Assembly (NCBI GenBank): GCA_023238725.1
Contig: CM041551.1
Span: 11,831,242-11,895,241, forward strand
DNA from: Scortum barcoo
Taxonomy: Eukaryota > Chordata > Actinopteri > Centrarchiformes > Terapontidae
Direction of reading: 5' to 3'
Length of the DNA stretch: 64,000 nucleotides
Part shown: positions 13,434 through 26,316 of the stretch, piece after piece
How the letters are laid out: every line of letters starts with the position of its first letter
Position numbering within the stretch: position 1 is the stretch's first letter
The notes under the pieces: generated by a model
What the model was told of the DNA's origin: nothing
Database searches by the model: none
The model's input: only the letters and a program-made list of their open reading frames with translations
Program-made: the position numbers and the translations under genes

Positions 13434-13779
13434 TTATTACACAAGGACACAAATAAAATACCAACACGCACGAAGTGAAAGGTGTAACATGTTCCAACAA
13501 GCACCTGTGTTGAAAGACAAAACATGAAAAAGCTCCTTATTGTCAGATTTTTCGTGAACGCCACACAGCAAAGCGGGTGACTTCACTTTGTTTATGTTAC
13601 TTTGCCTCGATTGAACTTCTCTCTTCGATGAAAAAAAAGTGAACAGCCAACATTTATCTATCCATAATTACAAGAAAACCCTCACATTAAGTATTTAATA
13701 ACCCAGGACAGCAAAAGCAGAACAAGGTACATGAACATCACGTACCTTACAGTATGTTGGTGCGCTCTTCATGTATCTT

Positions 13780-14065
13780 CCAGCGGGGATGTTTCGCATT
13801 TAAACTGTCACCACGTTGAACATCTTCTCCCGCTCTCGGTTCGGACACAGACCCCCAAAGCCCCCCACCCACACACTAAAACTGTAACCGAGTTTTTGTT
13901 TTTGTGTCTCGCTGGTCAGACAGTGCCTGTCAGTGGAGAGAGAAGCAGGAAACATCAGTCTTTCCTGGCCGAAGAAAGTTCCAATGAAATTTGTCACGGG
14001 ACCGCACGACCCTAACCGCAGTCACTGAACGCACCACGGCGGCTTCCGGCGGCACCTTTCACAAT
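13780..14065 (-). promoter_or_regulatory. Candidate sgk3 promoter / first noncoding exon region
   Basis: This segment is richer in C, G and CpG than its flanks (for example around 13785-13860 and 13990-14060) and lies about 5 kb upstream of the first coding sgk3 exon, where a noncoding first exon is required. A possible minus-strand donor AAG|gtacgt occurs near 13745. This is inference from composition and position; no TATA box was recognised. Confidence 0.3.
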
Positions 14066-14859
14066 AAAACCGAGGGAAACCTCAGCTAAGTGGTTTTAGG
14101 GAGAAAAAAGAAAACACAATAAAATCTTTTTTCCTAGTTTTATAAAAATATGTCAGAAGTGAAATAATATAGGGGACTGATTCTGAGTCTGCAAGCCAGA
14201 TCTTCTCTGACAGATTGTTTGCAAAAGATCTGTCGCTTTTGGTTTTAGCCTGGACTTTGGAATGGCTAGCAATACCCTACCTGAGTGCACGCCTGCCTTA
14301 AAAGTAATTAAAATAATTTATAAATTAATCCAAAAATAAACTTGCAGCTGTATATTTCTGTGCATGAACGATTAGATTAGATCCCAATGAGCATAATGGC
14401 ACTTTGCATGGTGCATGAACATGTGAGTGAGTAGTGAATTTTGTATGCAAAGTGCGTTGAGTGCTAAGAAGACTGAAAAAGTACTATTTAAGTTCAAGTC
14501 CATTTACAATCTAATTTTCTGCTATTTTATACCTCTTCTCCACCACATTTTTAGAGAAAAAAACAATTGTACACTTTGCTTCAGTCCAACATCTCCCTGT
14601 ATTAGTAAAACTAAACTGATCTATATGGAAATATTTACTATGTGGGTTAAAAAGAAGATTAAAAGGCACAGATCCTACTCAGAAGACAGGAACTCACAAT
14701 TAATTATAATGTAGAACCAGTTTAAAGGCCCTTATGTACATTTCCCTGGGGCAATATTGTAATTTAGTGGTGCATATAGGCCACGTTTTGCATTAATCAA
14801 ATTACCAGAAACCATACATTTTGTACATTTGTTTTTGCACCTTACTGATCATCTTCATA

Positions 14860-14975
14860 CTTTATCTTTTATTGTTTTCTATATGTACTTCATATATTTG
14901 CACTTTTTCTTACTTTTTTTGTTTTTTTTTACAAATGCTGCACACATTATCCCTTGGGATGAATAAAGGTATATC
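14860..14975 (+). repeat. Probable LINE 3' tail relic
   Basis: The stretch ends in CCTTGGGATGAATAAAGGTA preceded by T-rich, ATTTGCAC-type sequence. This ending resembles the 3' tails of fish CR1/Rex-type non-LTR retrotransposons. No coding remnant was recognised, so it is probably a short 5'-truncated copy. Confidence 0.4.
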
Positions 14976-15825
14976 TTGAGTTGGCAGAATTCGTGCCTTT
15001 ATTTTGAGAAGCATAATAACTAAATCCCTGTCTTGTTGTGGTTTGCTTGACGGAGCTACTTTTACACTCAAGAATGACCACACTGAGAAGTCAAACAATA
15101 AAACAGTGACACCTGCTGGTAGAAAGACAGGACATGCCTTAAATAAAAAAAAAATCAACCACATCTAATTTTGCCAGCGGAAAATTAAATGAATTAAATG
15201 ATAACAAGGAATAATAAACATAATATTATGATTACGACTACGTCAAAATTATGATAGAGTGATTATTCAATATAAATCATTACAACTATGATGTAACACC
15301 TAAGAATTTTGAAATATTGCATAATTTTGATGACTAGTAAGACATATAGATTGAGGATCATGTAGTCTGTAACTCTGTCTAGTATTATCCGTTGTCGGAA
15401 TCCATACAGACGCATTGCACCACTTATCCCTTAAAAAATAGGCTTGTCCCCACTCGACCTACCTGCATGGAGCTGACAGTGCGCAGTCGAGTAATGAGCA
15501 GAGGTGCTGAGATAAATTAACAGGAATGGTACAATCTGCTGAAATGTAAAGGTGGGATAACGGGTGAACGAAACACATTTTCAGGGGTAAATGTTGTGTT
15601 GTTGTCTCTGTTTGCATTAAAACCAATAAACAGTGCCAACGGTTTGTCCACAAGGCGTCAGCAAAACACAATTTAAAGGAGGTGCAGGATGAACCGAGGA
15701 GGCGCACGAATCCCCTGTGACAGCCAGATGAGAGATTATGTTATCCATGACAGAGTTTGAATGCTGTAAATATTCTCTTTAACTGTGGTATGTATCTCAA
15801 GCCCTCAGTCCTCATCATAAAATGA

Positions 15826-16125
15826 AAAACATTGGACATTAAGGACACAAATATTAGTATCATGTGCAATATTACTTTCAGTATCATGTGCAATAATAGC
15901 TTTTATCACTTTTTTTTCGAAATATAATTTCCAATATTACACTTCAGTATCATGTGCATGACTATTTTCCTTAATTTATTTACTTTACTCATTTATCTTA
16001 CTCTTTACGGTTATTCTGTTCATTCTGTATCATTTACTCCTTACTGCTCTATTGATTTTTGAATAATAGTAAAATAAAGTTACATCTTATCATATCTAAT
16101 CTCATCTTGTCTTATCTCTCAAATG
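15826..16125 (+). repeat. Degenerate retroposon-tail-like repeat with internal short repeats
   Basis: The motif GTATCATGTGCA(A/T) occurs three times (about 15858, 15881 and 15947), followed by TTTATTTACTTTACTC-type low-complexity sequence and an AATAAAGTTACATCTTATC ending. GTGCAATA-rich blocks with such endings are common in 3' regions of fish LINEs. Class assignment is tentative. Confidence 0.35.
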
Positions 16126-16534
16126 TTTTGCAATTGTATGTGAATCATCACAATAATTTCTATTATTCCTACAAGGCATCACAATGATTAGCATTGGCCT
16201 TATGAAGCAACAGCATAAAGTGGCATAATCAGTGGAAAATGCTCTCTAATATACAGCAGATGTACACTATCTGGTTAAAAAAAAGTAGAGCTATCTGCTT
16301 CAGTCACATCTCAGTACTGTATTTTAGAGGGACAGCATTGGAGATTAGATTCATCACTCTTGCCTGCAGTGAAACTATGGAGTTGGGAACCTCCCGCACC
16401 CCCTTCAAGGGCCCCTGAAAGTCCCCGCACCCCATTTTGAGCCACCACCGCCTCAATGAAAAGCCCCATTCTGCTGCAGGACGGTCACAGTACAGTCACC
16501 TTAAGGGAACGCCCTCCTCCTTAAAGAAAATCAA

Positions 16535-16660
16535 CCAATGAAACCAAACGCCTTTCCCGCTTTTAACCAATCACGAGCGAGCCTCTCCTCGTTTTCGCCC
16601 AATCAGTTTCTCCCATTTCGCAGCCTCGATTCCGACCAATCAGGAGCGAGGCCGCCTGCG
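16535..16660 (+). promoter_or_regulatory. mybl1 core promoter: four CCAAT boxes and E2F-like site
   Basis: CCAAT boxes in the same orientation start at 16535, 16567, 16599 and 16636, spaced 32, 32 and 37 bases, about three helical turns. An E2F consensus TTTCCCGC lies at 16553-16560, and GC-rich, CpG-containing sequence follows (to about 16690). There is no TATA box. Regularly spaced CCAAT boxes bound by NF-Y are a hallmark of cell-cycle and MYB-family promoters. Transcription probably starts shortly downstream, between 16660 and 16800. Confidence 0.65.
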
Positions 16661-16865
16661 CAGAGGGCTGGGCGCGAGAATCGGCGGGATGCGCAAAAAA
16701 AATCATAACGCCAAATAGAAACACAGACGAGAGAGGAAGAAACAGCCGGCACAGCGAGGGAGAAAAGCAACGTGGTAGTCTTTTCTACTTTACACTGCTG
16801 CGATATTCGCGGTTTTAAAAACAGCGAGCACCGGGGGAGGACACGGCGGCGCCTTTCTTTGTGGA

Positions 16866-17094
16866 GATGTTATCCGCGATGGACGCGGCTTTCACGCACA
16901 GAGCGTAATGTTGTGGGCTGCGCATTGAGTCGGCTCGCTGGCGTGCAACACCGTGTCAGCTAGATGCTCGGAGGCAAACCGGCGATGACTGACAGCGATT
17001 TCTATGGATAAACACCTGTTCACGTGGGATTTTAGAAAGCTGCCCAAACACACAGGTTTGTCTCTGAAGAGGTTCAATCGTCCCACCGACTGTC
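16866..17094 (+). promoter_or_regulatory. mybl1 5' leader with upstream ORFs
   Basis: If transcription begins near 16700, the leader holds several ATGs before the coding start at 17095. One uORF runs 16866-16907 (13 codons and stop), another 16985-17011 (8 codons and stop), and a third starts at 17004 in a different frame and stays open past the main start into the splice donor. Such leaders usually lower translation of the main frame. Confidence 0.4.
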
Positions 17095-17139
17095 ATGGAC
17101 AACGTGAAAGCGCGCAGGTGGGTGCCAAGAGGGAAAAAA

Positions 17140-17182
<43 letters not shown>

Positions 17183-18734
17183 ATCTGCATCACTTACACA
17201 TGCACCTGCACAGTCACACTGCACTGGGCTGATGGTAATGTTTGCTGATGAGAGCACATCAGTGGTTAATAATACACCTCTCCCAGTAGTCTGCAAATGA
17301 GAGTGAAGAGGGTAAAATATGCACAACATTCAAAGCTGAATATTATGACTTTTATATATGTAGTTTCCTGAATATTGTTGGAGCAGCACGGTATAGATTG
17401 CATAATGTTTTTGATGCGCATGGGAGGCGCGCAGTCCATTGTCAGACAGCTTTGATGGAGCAGCAGCAGCATCCTTGCAAACAGGACTTGAAAGTGTTAA
17501 TTGAGTCAGATTCGCTGTAATAAATACAGCTTTCTTATTGACCAGTTTCTGTTTTCTCAGAATGAAAAAAAAAAAAAAACTAAACACAGATAAAAGCTAC
17601 ATAAGATAAAAATGTTTTCTGTGTTTCTGCGAGAGAGGGAAGAAAATCCAGTGGAGGAAAGTACCCCAAAAAGTCCCCAAAACCCTTCTTTGTTTCTCAA
17701 ACACTGCATTGTCAACAAGTAAGAGAGAGAAAACAAACGTGTTGGTCTGTGATTACTTTGATCATTTGTACTGACCTGGTAGACTATAGTGACCAAGGTA
17801 TCTTATTTACCTTCATCAGTCAGGTGCACAGTTAGGATATTTGCAATCAAGTGTAATAATTACTCATTTTAAAAACACACAGTTAGTAAATTAATTGCTT
17901 TGTTGGTCAATATGATAATCATTGCCATTTTGATGATCAATTAAACACTTTAGTCATTTTATCAAGCAGAGCTGCCAAACATGTGCTGGTTCCACCTCCT
18001 CAAATGTGATGATATGCTCAATTTTATCTCACTGTAAAATACATCTTTGGGTTTTAGGTGGACAGAATAATCCATCTGATGTGACATCAAGCTGTGGGGA
18101 ATTGTATGAAACATTATTTTCTGACATTTCTTGGACTAATGGCAGTTTTATTTTTTAAAATAATCCTGTTTATGTCTCATCCCCACCATTGACTCTCCCT
18201 TGTGTTCACATCTGGAGAGTGATGGGTGGCTCTTTTCTCAGGGTTTGACCTGGGGAACACAAGTCCTTTATTTTACAATATCCTTCTCGCTGTTAATGGC
18301 TGATGAAGTGATATTAATGGAGCAAACTGTGCCTATGAATGTTTGGTACATCTACCTGTTTTACTTTCAAAATGTGAAGAGGTTATATAAATCTGCCTGT
18401 TTTTTTAAAACTTTTTGAACAACTGGACCGTTAGGCTTTGCCATTCCCCTGACCACACCCCAGCGCACCGCCTCCTCCATCTCAATGACACACACACACA
18501 CACACCTCTGGAGGTGAAAGAGCCTGTTGATGTGGGATTGCCCCTTTCCTCCAGCCTCTCACTCCCCTCTTTCCTGTTCAGCCATAGGTCCACACTCACT
18601 TCCCCACTTCTCTTTGCTCTGGTGAGGGAATCAGGCCACACCAAAATTCATGTGCCATGTTCAAGTTTCCTCCACTGAAGAAAGCCTTTCACACACAGTC
18701 TGATACAGAACCTGAGGAAAGTGCTGTTTTACCC

Positions 18735-18809
<75 letters not shown>

Positions 18810-21800
18810 CCATGAAGTGTGTGTATGTGTGATCGTAAAGGTCTGGTGTGCCGTAAAACAGCACGTAAGAACGGATAACTTAATTTCTCCTCAGTTTATT
18901 AAACTTTTCTCCGCTACCACACAGACAGTGTTGCCCAGCAGCAGGTTTTACGGGAATGCTGAAGTACAGTACTACCTGCCAACCTCTTGTGTCAGTAGAG
19001 AGGAATTTTGTATTCTTGTGTGCAGTCTTGTATGAATATAACCTTCCTTTTTTCCTTATACTCAAAATGTTTGTTAAAAACTGGTGGTCCCCAAATCTCT
19101 GAAAGCTCTGTTGGACTCTTACAGTGTTATTGTATCTCGTAATGAGACTCATCAGTTAGACACACCCATTCCTGTTCAACCCATCGTTATACATTGTTTA
19201 TTTATCTGGTTGCTGTCCAAGTATTCCCTCTATGTTTATTTGACTCATTTACTACATGTTGTAGTAAACATATATCTATTATAGTGTTTCTGTATATATA
19301 CTGCAGTCTGAATACAGTGATAGTCAGGTGTGAGAGTCGGTGGTGCACAGTTTTAGTTTGTGAGTCACTTTTAGATTTTATAGAATATCTGAAAGCCTCT
19401 TGCAGGTGCCATCCATATTTTTGTGTTTCATTTTCACTTCCTTGTCGCGCTTGTTTTGGGCATGACATTGAAAGGGTAGTGCTCAACCACAACCAGTGAA
19501 TTTACTTATATTATTATTTCCAGGTGCTTCCACTGGTCACAAGATTAGTCTTTGGTGCGGTTATAGTCACAACTTCAGTTAAAAACCAATTTTTTCATAT
19601 CCTTCGCAAGTAGAGGGCTTTGCATGTTAAAAATTGCATAACCATATAGTATTTTTATAACCGCTCTAGATGCAGTTTTGATACTTGTGCCCATGTTAGC
19701 AATGTCCATGCAATACCACAGTTATATCACTTCTCCTGCTTACAGTCAATTTTGTCTTATCTGCTCTTCTCTTGCTCCTTTTCTACATTTGCCCTGTGCA
19801 TTTTTCAGCAACGATGAGGACGAAGAGCTACACTCCACAGACCCAGAGAGTAAAGACAAGAGCAAAGACAAAAAGACCTTGTGCAAAGTAAAGTGGTCCC
19901 GAGATGAGGTGAGTTTATCAGAGTTTTGTAGGCTATTTAAGTCAGTTGACTGAGACTCTGAGATTTGTATTTTATCTTCCTCGAAATAAGACTGTGTTTG
20001 AGTGTGTCTTTTCTGTTTGTCCATTCAATAATGCAATGAGAGCAGGCATGTTGATGTGTGTTAATGTAGATGACGGAAGGGATAATATTTTCACTCTGTT
20101 TCTGTTTTCTTCCCTTCTTCTTAGGATGAAAAGCTGAAAAAACTTGTAGAGCAGCATGGAACTGACTCCTGGAAATTAATAGCTAACTTTTTTCCAGTAA
20201 GTATGTAACGTAATGTGTCTGTTTCGTGTAATAAGAGTATTAAGAGTTGTACCTTACTGCTTTATGCCATATTAGTCCATCTCTTTCCACTCTAACAAAT
20301 AATGACCATCCAAGCCATTTGTTAATTTTATAATTAACATTGTTCCTCAATAGGATGTTTTTAACAATGATGGTGACTGGAGAAGCAGAAGTATTTACAG
20401 CTGTTAGGAGTGGGTGTAGCTGTGAGGTAATGGTGTGGTGTAATGAGGTGTCATGCTTTGTGCGGCTCTGTCACAGGGGAGGACAGATGGCCAGTGTCAA
20501 CACCGCTGGCAGAAGGTGCTCAACCCAGAACTGGTGAAAGGACCCTGGACAAAAGAGGAGGATCAAAAGGTAAGAGGAGCCGGGAGTTTCCTGTTCTGGA
20601 TAGAAAGGGGGATCACAAAATAGGTAAATGATAGGGGATACAGACGGAAGCTATCGGGAACAGCTTAGACTAAGTGAAAGAACACAATACAAACACAAAT
20701 GCCACATACGCAATGTATCTTTCACCTTCAGACTAACTGGGCTGTGCACATGCACAAGATTACTTCCCGCTAAAACGTTCTTTTCCTTAGCTTCTTTTTT
20801 TTTTTTTTTTTGCAAAGTAAATCCTCTGCTACGTCATCCCTAATAAAACACAGACTTTCCAAATCACTAGTTTAGAGCCCGACCCTTCTTTGTACAGAGT
20901 TGAAGCTCTAAGCTCCAAGATGAACAACGCATTCCTTAAATGGATCAGTATTCTCCAAGAATGTCAAGAATGGTACCTCATTGCTTCAACATCTTGGCAT
21001 CATAACAGAAACACAGGCCTATCAATAACAGCCTGGGCTGCCAGTGATGACATAACAACATTTTTCAGCCTTGACAGAAACAGCCCAACAAGCTGTGCTG
21101 CTGTTGCAGTCAAAGCTCTCTAAACACTGGCGCTGCTGTTGGCTATGAATGAGAAAAGAAGAAAGATTTGATTTCCCTATTTATACAAGCTTGTAGTTTG
21201 AATTAATCCAATCAGGGCCTTCCTCCGTCCTGTCGTAAGATAAAACAGAGAATGCTGCCACAATATGCAGCAATGTGTAGAATATAATTTTCTGATTTAG
21301 AAATAACACCTCTCCCCTCTTTGGTGATGTTTGTGCAGGTCATTGACCTGGTACACAAGTATGGCCCCAAGCGTTGGTCGGTGATCGCCAAGCACCTCCA
21401 GGGTAGGATTGGAAAGCAGTGCCGTGAACGGTGGCACAATCACCTAAACCCAGAGGTGAAAAAGTCTTCATGGACTCAGGAGGAGGACCGAATTATCTAT
21501 GAGGCCCACAAACGGCTTGGCAACCGCTGGGCAGAGATCTCCAAGCTTCTTCCTGGACGGTAACGTGATCTAGCTGCCTTTCTCCACTTCCAATTTAAGT
21601 TGGAAAATGGGTAATTTGCAAAAATGCTACTGATCTTCTCCCCAACAGGACAGACAACTCCATCAAGAACCACTGGAACTCCACTATGAGGAGGAAGGTG
21701 GAGCATGAGGGGTACCTGCAAGATGGCTGCAAGACTTTCTCTTCTCACGCTGGAGTGAAGAGACGCCACCACAGACCGTGTCCTCCAACTCCAACGGAGC

Positions 21801-24731
21801 CCGGGCACTGTGATCGCAGTCCCCTGCCTATACCGGGATCCAACCAGGTCCACTTCCTTTCTGGACACACACTTTATGGTGTTTTGATTTTTTCTATGTC
21901 TTGTCTTTATTGATTTTTATTTAAATATAATTCTCTGTGTTTTAGATGGGTGGATTTCCTTATGACCCTCACAGTGGACACTTGATGGACAGTCTTCCCG
22001 ATAATTCAGGCTTCATATCAGTGAGTCTTTGTGCATTTCTTTGCATGCTTATGGGAAAGACTTGTCACAATCTTTATTTTCTGGACTTTCTGTAGTTAAC
22101 TTTGTGATTGCTAACCCTGGACTTCAAATCAAACACTTGAACGTCCTGTTATTTTCACCTTGAACCTCCTATTATTTTCATCTAACATTCAGTATAAAAG
22201 GGGATAAATCTCAAATGCCCCTGTAAATATTTTAAGTGTGAATCTGTTTTGTGTCTGGTTTTCTTAACTTCTTCCTTTCCTCCTGTCCTCTCGACCTCTC
22301 CTCCCTGACGTTTGTCTATTTCAGCCATCCTGCCTGGATGATCCTGACAGAGAGCAAAGAATTAAGGAGCTTGAGCTGCTGCTTATGTCAGCAGAGAATG
22401 AAGTCCAACGACAAGTGCAGTGCAGAGGTCCATGTGTAAGAACACACTCCTCGTGTGTGTTTGCATAGTCAGCATAGCCTGCGTGTGTTTGTAGCTCATA
22501 TACACTGTAAAAGGTTTAAAGACAGTCATTTGAAATATTAAATTAATTATTTAATTACATGTTGAGTCCTAAAATCAAATCAAAGTCTGATAAAGATGGA
22601 ATATTATGAATTTTCTTGAACTTGCTGTTATTGGTCGTCTTATACTTAACTTGTTTATAGAAAATTCCCAAATTCCATCTCCTTAGTGAACTTTTTCTTG
22701 CTTAAAGGCAAAAATTTTAAGACTTCAGACAAAATGACTCCGTTTGACAGACTTTTTGCAGTGTATACATGTGAAAACAAGAATGGCGCACATGTATGTG
22801 TGTCTATAGCCTGATTTGCTGTAGTTTTGCTATAGTAACTACCTTCCCCATCTCGCTACTCATTCAGACTGGCCTGAAGCTGTGCTTGGTAGCCATCCTA
22901 CTCCCCCCTCCCCTTCTCCATTGTCATCGTTCCAAACATGAGCCCACTCCCTCATGCCATCCGGTCCTCACCCCCATGCCCATGCTCAGCCAGCAGTTTG
23001 AACCAAGCACTCTCCTCTGTCTCTCCTGTTCCTGTTCTGTCCCTCCCCTACAATGTTTTCACATTCAATTCACTCCATTTATGTAATGTGTCATTTTTTA
23101 AATCAGTGACTACATATTGAATGATTTAATGGTCGAGATTGGTCTGATAAGTTGTAATATAAACTGCACTTTCCACACTTTCCCAGTCACAGAGCATTTG
23201 AAAATGTCTGCAAATTTAGAATAATTTTACTCTACCAATCTCACGTCATTAAATCAGACACCAGTCTTCTGTTGGATCCAAAAATTTAACGCCAGCGTTC
23301 TCTCATCCCGCCCCTCCAGAGTCTGGAGCAGTACTCGGCATGGTCCGACGGTGTGTCAGATGACACGATGACCACAAGTAGCAGCAGCCTAGAGGAGCAG
23401 GCAGAGAGAAGGTCCTGGAGGGGCCCTGAGATCCCCCAGGGACCTCCACCACAACTTCCTGTCTCCCCCAGCAAGTTCCTGGCTGTCGAGGCAAGCACTG
23501 TGCTCTCTACCCTGCAGACCATACCAGAGTTTGCAGAGACCATGGAGCTCATTGACTCAGTGAGTAACTGAAAGAGCACAACGGAGAACAAATCTATCTC
23601 AGTATGAATTTGTCCACCAAAAGTCATGAATGTATTAAAGATCTACTGTAGATGTGTTTTGCGCTGCAGGACCCTGGTGCATGGAGCGACATGACCGGTT
23701 TTGACTTGTCAGAGACAGCGACGCCGCCCAGGCACAACCAGGCAGGTTACACCAGTCTCCTGCAAGAGAGGACGATTGACAATTCAATGGGCTATGCCGT
23801 CAACACTCCAACTCCCATCTCCGGTCGTGATAAGAACTGCGCTCCATTTGGTTTGGGAAGTGCCGCCTCCCTGACTCCTATCAACTCATCCAAGCCTTCC
23901 CAGGAATCCACTGGGAGGAGGAGGAGACGAGAGAGGGGGGAACCGTCTCCTCTGTGCGATAGGACATGCTCTTCCTTCTTGGAAAATATCTCAAATTCTC
24001 CCAAGAAAACACCTACAAAGTCACAGCCATTCACCCCGTCACGAGTAAATGAATATTTCTTTCTTCTTACACCCTAATCCCCACCTCAGCTGTCTACTTT
24101 CTCATGCAGTCAGTGCACTGCGGTTGGATTACAGTCATGTGGCTAATGTGCCAGCGCTCTCCTTTTTTCCCCCCAGTTCTGCAACATATCAGGGCCGGAG
24201 CATCTGAATCTGGATAACCCCGCCCTCACCTCAACTCCAGTGTGTGGCCAGAGGTGTCTCCTCAACACACCGCTCCAAAAAGAAACCACACCTAAGCACC
24301 AGAAAGAGAATGATGGGTAAATAAAAGCAGTTCACATCCCATAAGAGCTGGCATGAAAACCAGAAGCTTGTTCTGTTTTGTGGAAATTGACTGTAAGAAT
24401 CTTTCATCTTTATATAATGTGGGAGAAGGAGAGAATGCTGTGTTTAATATTTGTGTCATCTTTTTAGTTTGCGGACCCCCAAATTCCGTAAAACTGTCAT
24501 GATCCCAACCCCGAGGACACCGACTCCTTTCAAAAATGCTTTGGCTGCACAGGAGAAAATGCATGGGCCACTAAAGATGGAGGTAAGAGGTCGAATGCAG
24601 ATGCGTGCATTTTATCTGCATGGTTTCACACATTAAACTTTAATTTACCCATATTCAGGATAACTTATTTTGCACTTATGATCTTGTGGTTAAATTAACT
24701 GTAGATCTTTTAGTTAAATTCATGTGTGATT

Positions 24732-24794
<63 letters not shown>

Positions 24795-26316
24795 TTTTCA
24801 GCCACAGCCGTTGGCATTCCTAGAAGAAGACATTCGAGAAGTTCTGAAGCAGGAGACTGGAGCAGACATCTTCAACAGACAGACACACATCCAGCCAGAC
24901 TACAGAACATGGAAACATAATGTATGTGTATGTTTTTCCTCCATTCTTGTTAATGTGCTAACCCGCTCTGTTATCTGAAAACAAAAATACTTACAGATAC
25001 TCACATTTAAAATTTTTACTGGACTCAATTGTAGTACTTTACTCTATCTTAGGTGGAATGAGAGCATTTACTCTTATGTGTATCTTGGTCCTTTGATTTC
25101 AGATTGATGGCCCAGCTAGAAAGGTGCGTAAGTCTCTTGTGCTGGATCCATGGGGGAAAGACTGCTTAAATGTCCATCTCTTCCAAGAGCAGCTCAACAA
25201 CGCACAAGTAAGTCATGACACTGGTTTAAAGCTCCAGCTAGATGAGAAAACTAACCGCCTAACTACCACTATTAGGTACGAGAGTGCTGAACGTAACCTC
25301 AAAGAGCTACTCTGTGGCTGAAAATAGTGAGGTTTGGTTGTATTGGCAGTAAGTATGAATTTAGTAGTGAAAATACATGCGTCTTCAGCTTCTGGATAAA
25401 TAAACATTATCAAACTTTCTTCCTTTGACATAGTTGGTAATGGCAGGCATCAGTTAAAAAGGGACTTTTTATGAATAAAGTTCAGCATCATCATTTCCTT
25501 CACTTTTATTGTTAATGTTGCTGCTCTGTTTACTGAACCGCTTATTCCAGGTGCCAGACGAAAGTCTACTGACGAACTCTTCACTGGTCTCCCCAGTCCC
25601 TGAGCAGGAGGAGGGTAGCCAGACTCTGATATCTGGCCGAGAGGAGCCCACTTTAGTCCCCGTTCATCCTAATCGCTTCACCAGCCCCCGGATGAAGAAG
25701 CTTCTTGCCACCCACAAAGCACAAAAACACACCGCTGTACAGGTACGCAGAGTAGTCTTCAAGTAACCTAAATTTTGTTCACTGTTTATGATGCCCCATG
25801 CTTTTTTTGTTTTGTTGTTTTTTTGTTGCAAACAAACACAACAAATAGTTTGCATTAAGTGTTACTTGCAGATGTATTGCGTCCTTGAGGTCTGATATAC
25901 TTTTACTACATTCCTCATGACACATTTGGAAAGCAGATTTTTTTAAAAGAAAAAAAAAGTCCCTTTTTTGCTGTATTGCATTGTATCTTGGCATGTTACC
26001 ACCTGCAGATCAGTGGAATCGTGCAAAACCATTTGCAGGAACGTGTATCTTGGCACCAAAGCTCCTTGGAAAATCTTTAAATAAAAAAGGGACAACTATT
26101 AAGATAAACATAATATATTAAATTTTTTTGCAGAATTAAAGGAAAGCCATTGTCGCAGTCATTGGTAATTGTTGCTAACTGTCTCTGCAGGTGAGTGAGT
26201 GGGAGGCAGTGGTTTATGGGAAAACAGAGGACCAGCTGATCATGACAGAACAGGCACGTCAGTACCTGAACCCTTACCCGTCATCTGGCTCTACCTCAAG
26301 GGCCCTTGTGCTTTAA
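17095..26316 (+). CDS. mybl1: MYB proto-oncogene-like 1 (A-MYB) transcription factor
   Basis: A-MYB is a nuclear DNA-binding activator, the master regulator of pachytene spermatocyte genes. Exons: 17095-17117, 19809-19908, 20125-20196, 20477-20569, 21339-21559, 21649-21847, 21946-22020, 22325-22435, 23320-23559, 23670-24044, 24177-24316, 24468-24582, 24802-24921, 25103-25207, 25551-25742 and 26191-26316. All phases fit and sum to 2307 bases, 768 residues (human 752). Three MYB repeats span about residues 34-185, with GPWTKEED and SSWTQEED starting R2 and R3 and the highly conserved RIGKQCRERWHNHLNPEVKK. The acidic/leucine-rich activation motif LMSAEN is at 281-286; FLAVEA and IPEFAET follow, then the C-terminal control region (PRTPTPFKNALAAQEK, PLAFLEEDIREVLK) and the ending QLIMTEQAR. 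The tiny first exon supplies only seven residues and part of the eighth. Exon 8 is read to the donor TGT|gtaaga because that keeps phase. A-MYB rather than c- or B-MYB by C-terminal match and neighbours. Confidence 0.95.
17141..17180. repeat. TG microsatellite in mybl1 intron 1
   Basis: Twenty perfect TG units beginning 24 bases inside the first intron. Confidence 0.97.
18736..18805. repeat. Long TG microsatellite in mybl1 intron 1
   Basis: About 35 perfect TG units, long enough to be highly variable and to favour Z-DNA. Confidence 0.97.
24737..24801 (+). repeat. (TG)27-T8 tract fused to acceptor of mybl1 exon 13
   Basis: Twenty-seven TG units (24737-24790) are followed by eight T (24791-24798) and then CAG, the acceptor of the 120-base exon 24802-24921. 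The repeat therefore forms the whole upstream splice-site context. On RNA it is (UG)n-(U)n, a binding platform for TDP-43 and CELF proteins. Confidence 0.95.

Larger units (their letters stand above)
9149..16500. other. Non-coding: sgk3 5' introns and sgk3-mybl1 intergenic DNA
   Basis: No protein-coding gene could be supported here. In tetrapods VCPIP1, which has a very large first coding exon, sits between SGK3 and MYBL1; no long open frame of that kind is present on either strand. The region should contain noncoding sgk3 exons and the sgk3 promoter, plus CA repeats and retroposon-like tails listed separately. The open frames up to about 110 codons look random. Confidence 0.6.

Noticed and set aside
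22421..22436. Donor AGAG|gtccat in mybl1 exon 8
   Set aside because: It leaves phase 1, while the next exon needs phase 0; the donor TGT|gtaaga eleven bases further on fits and has the better sequence.
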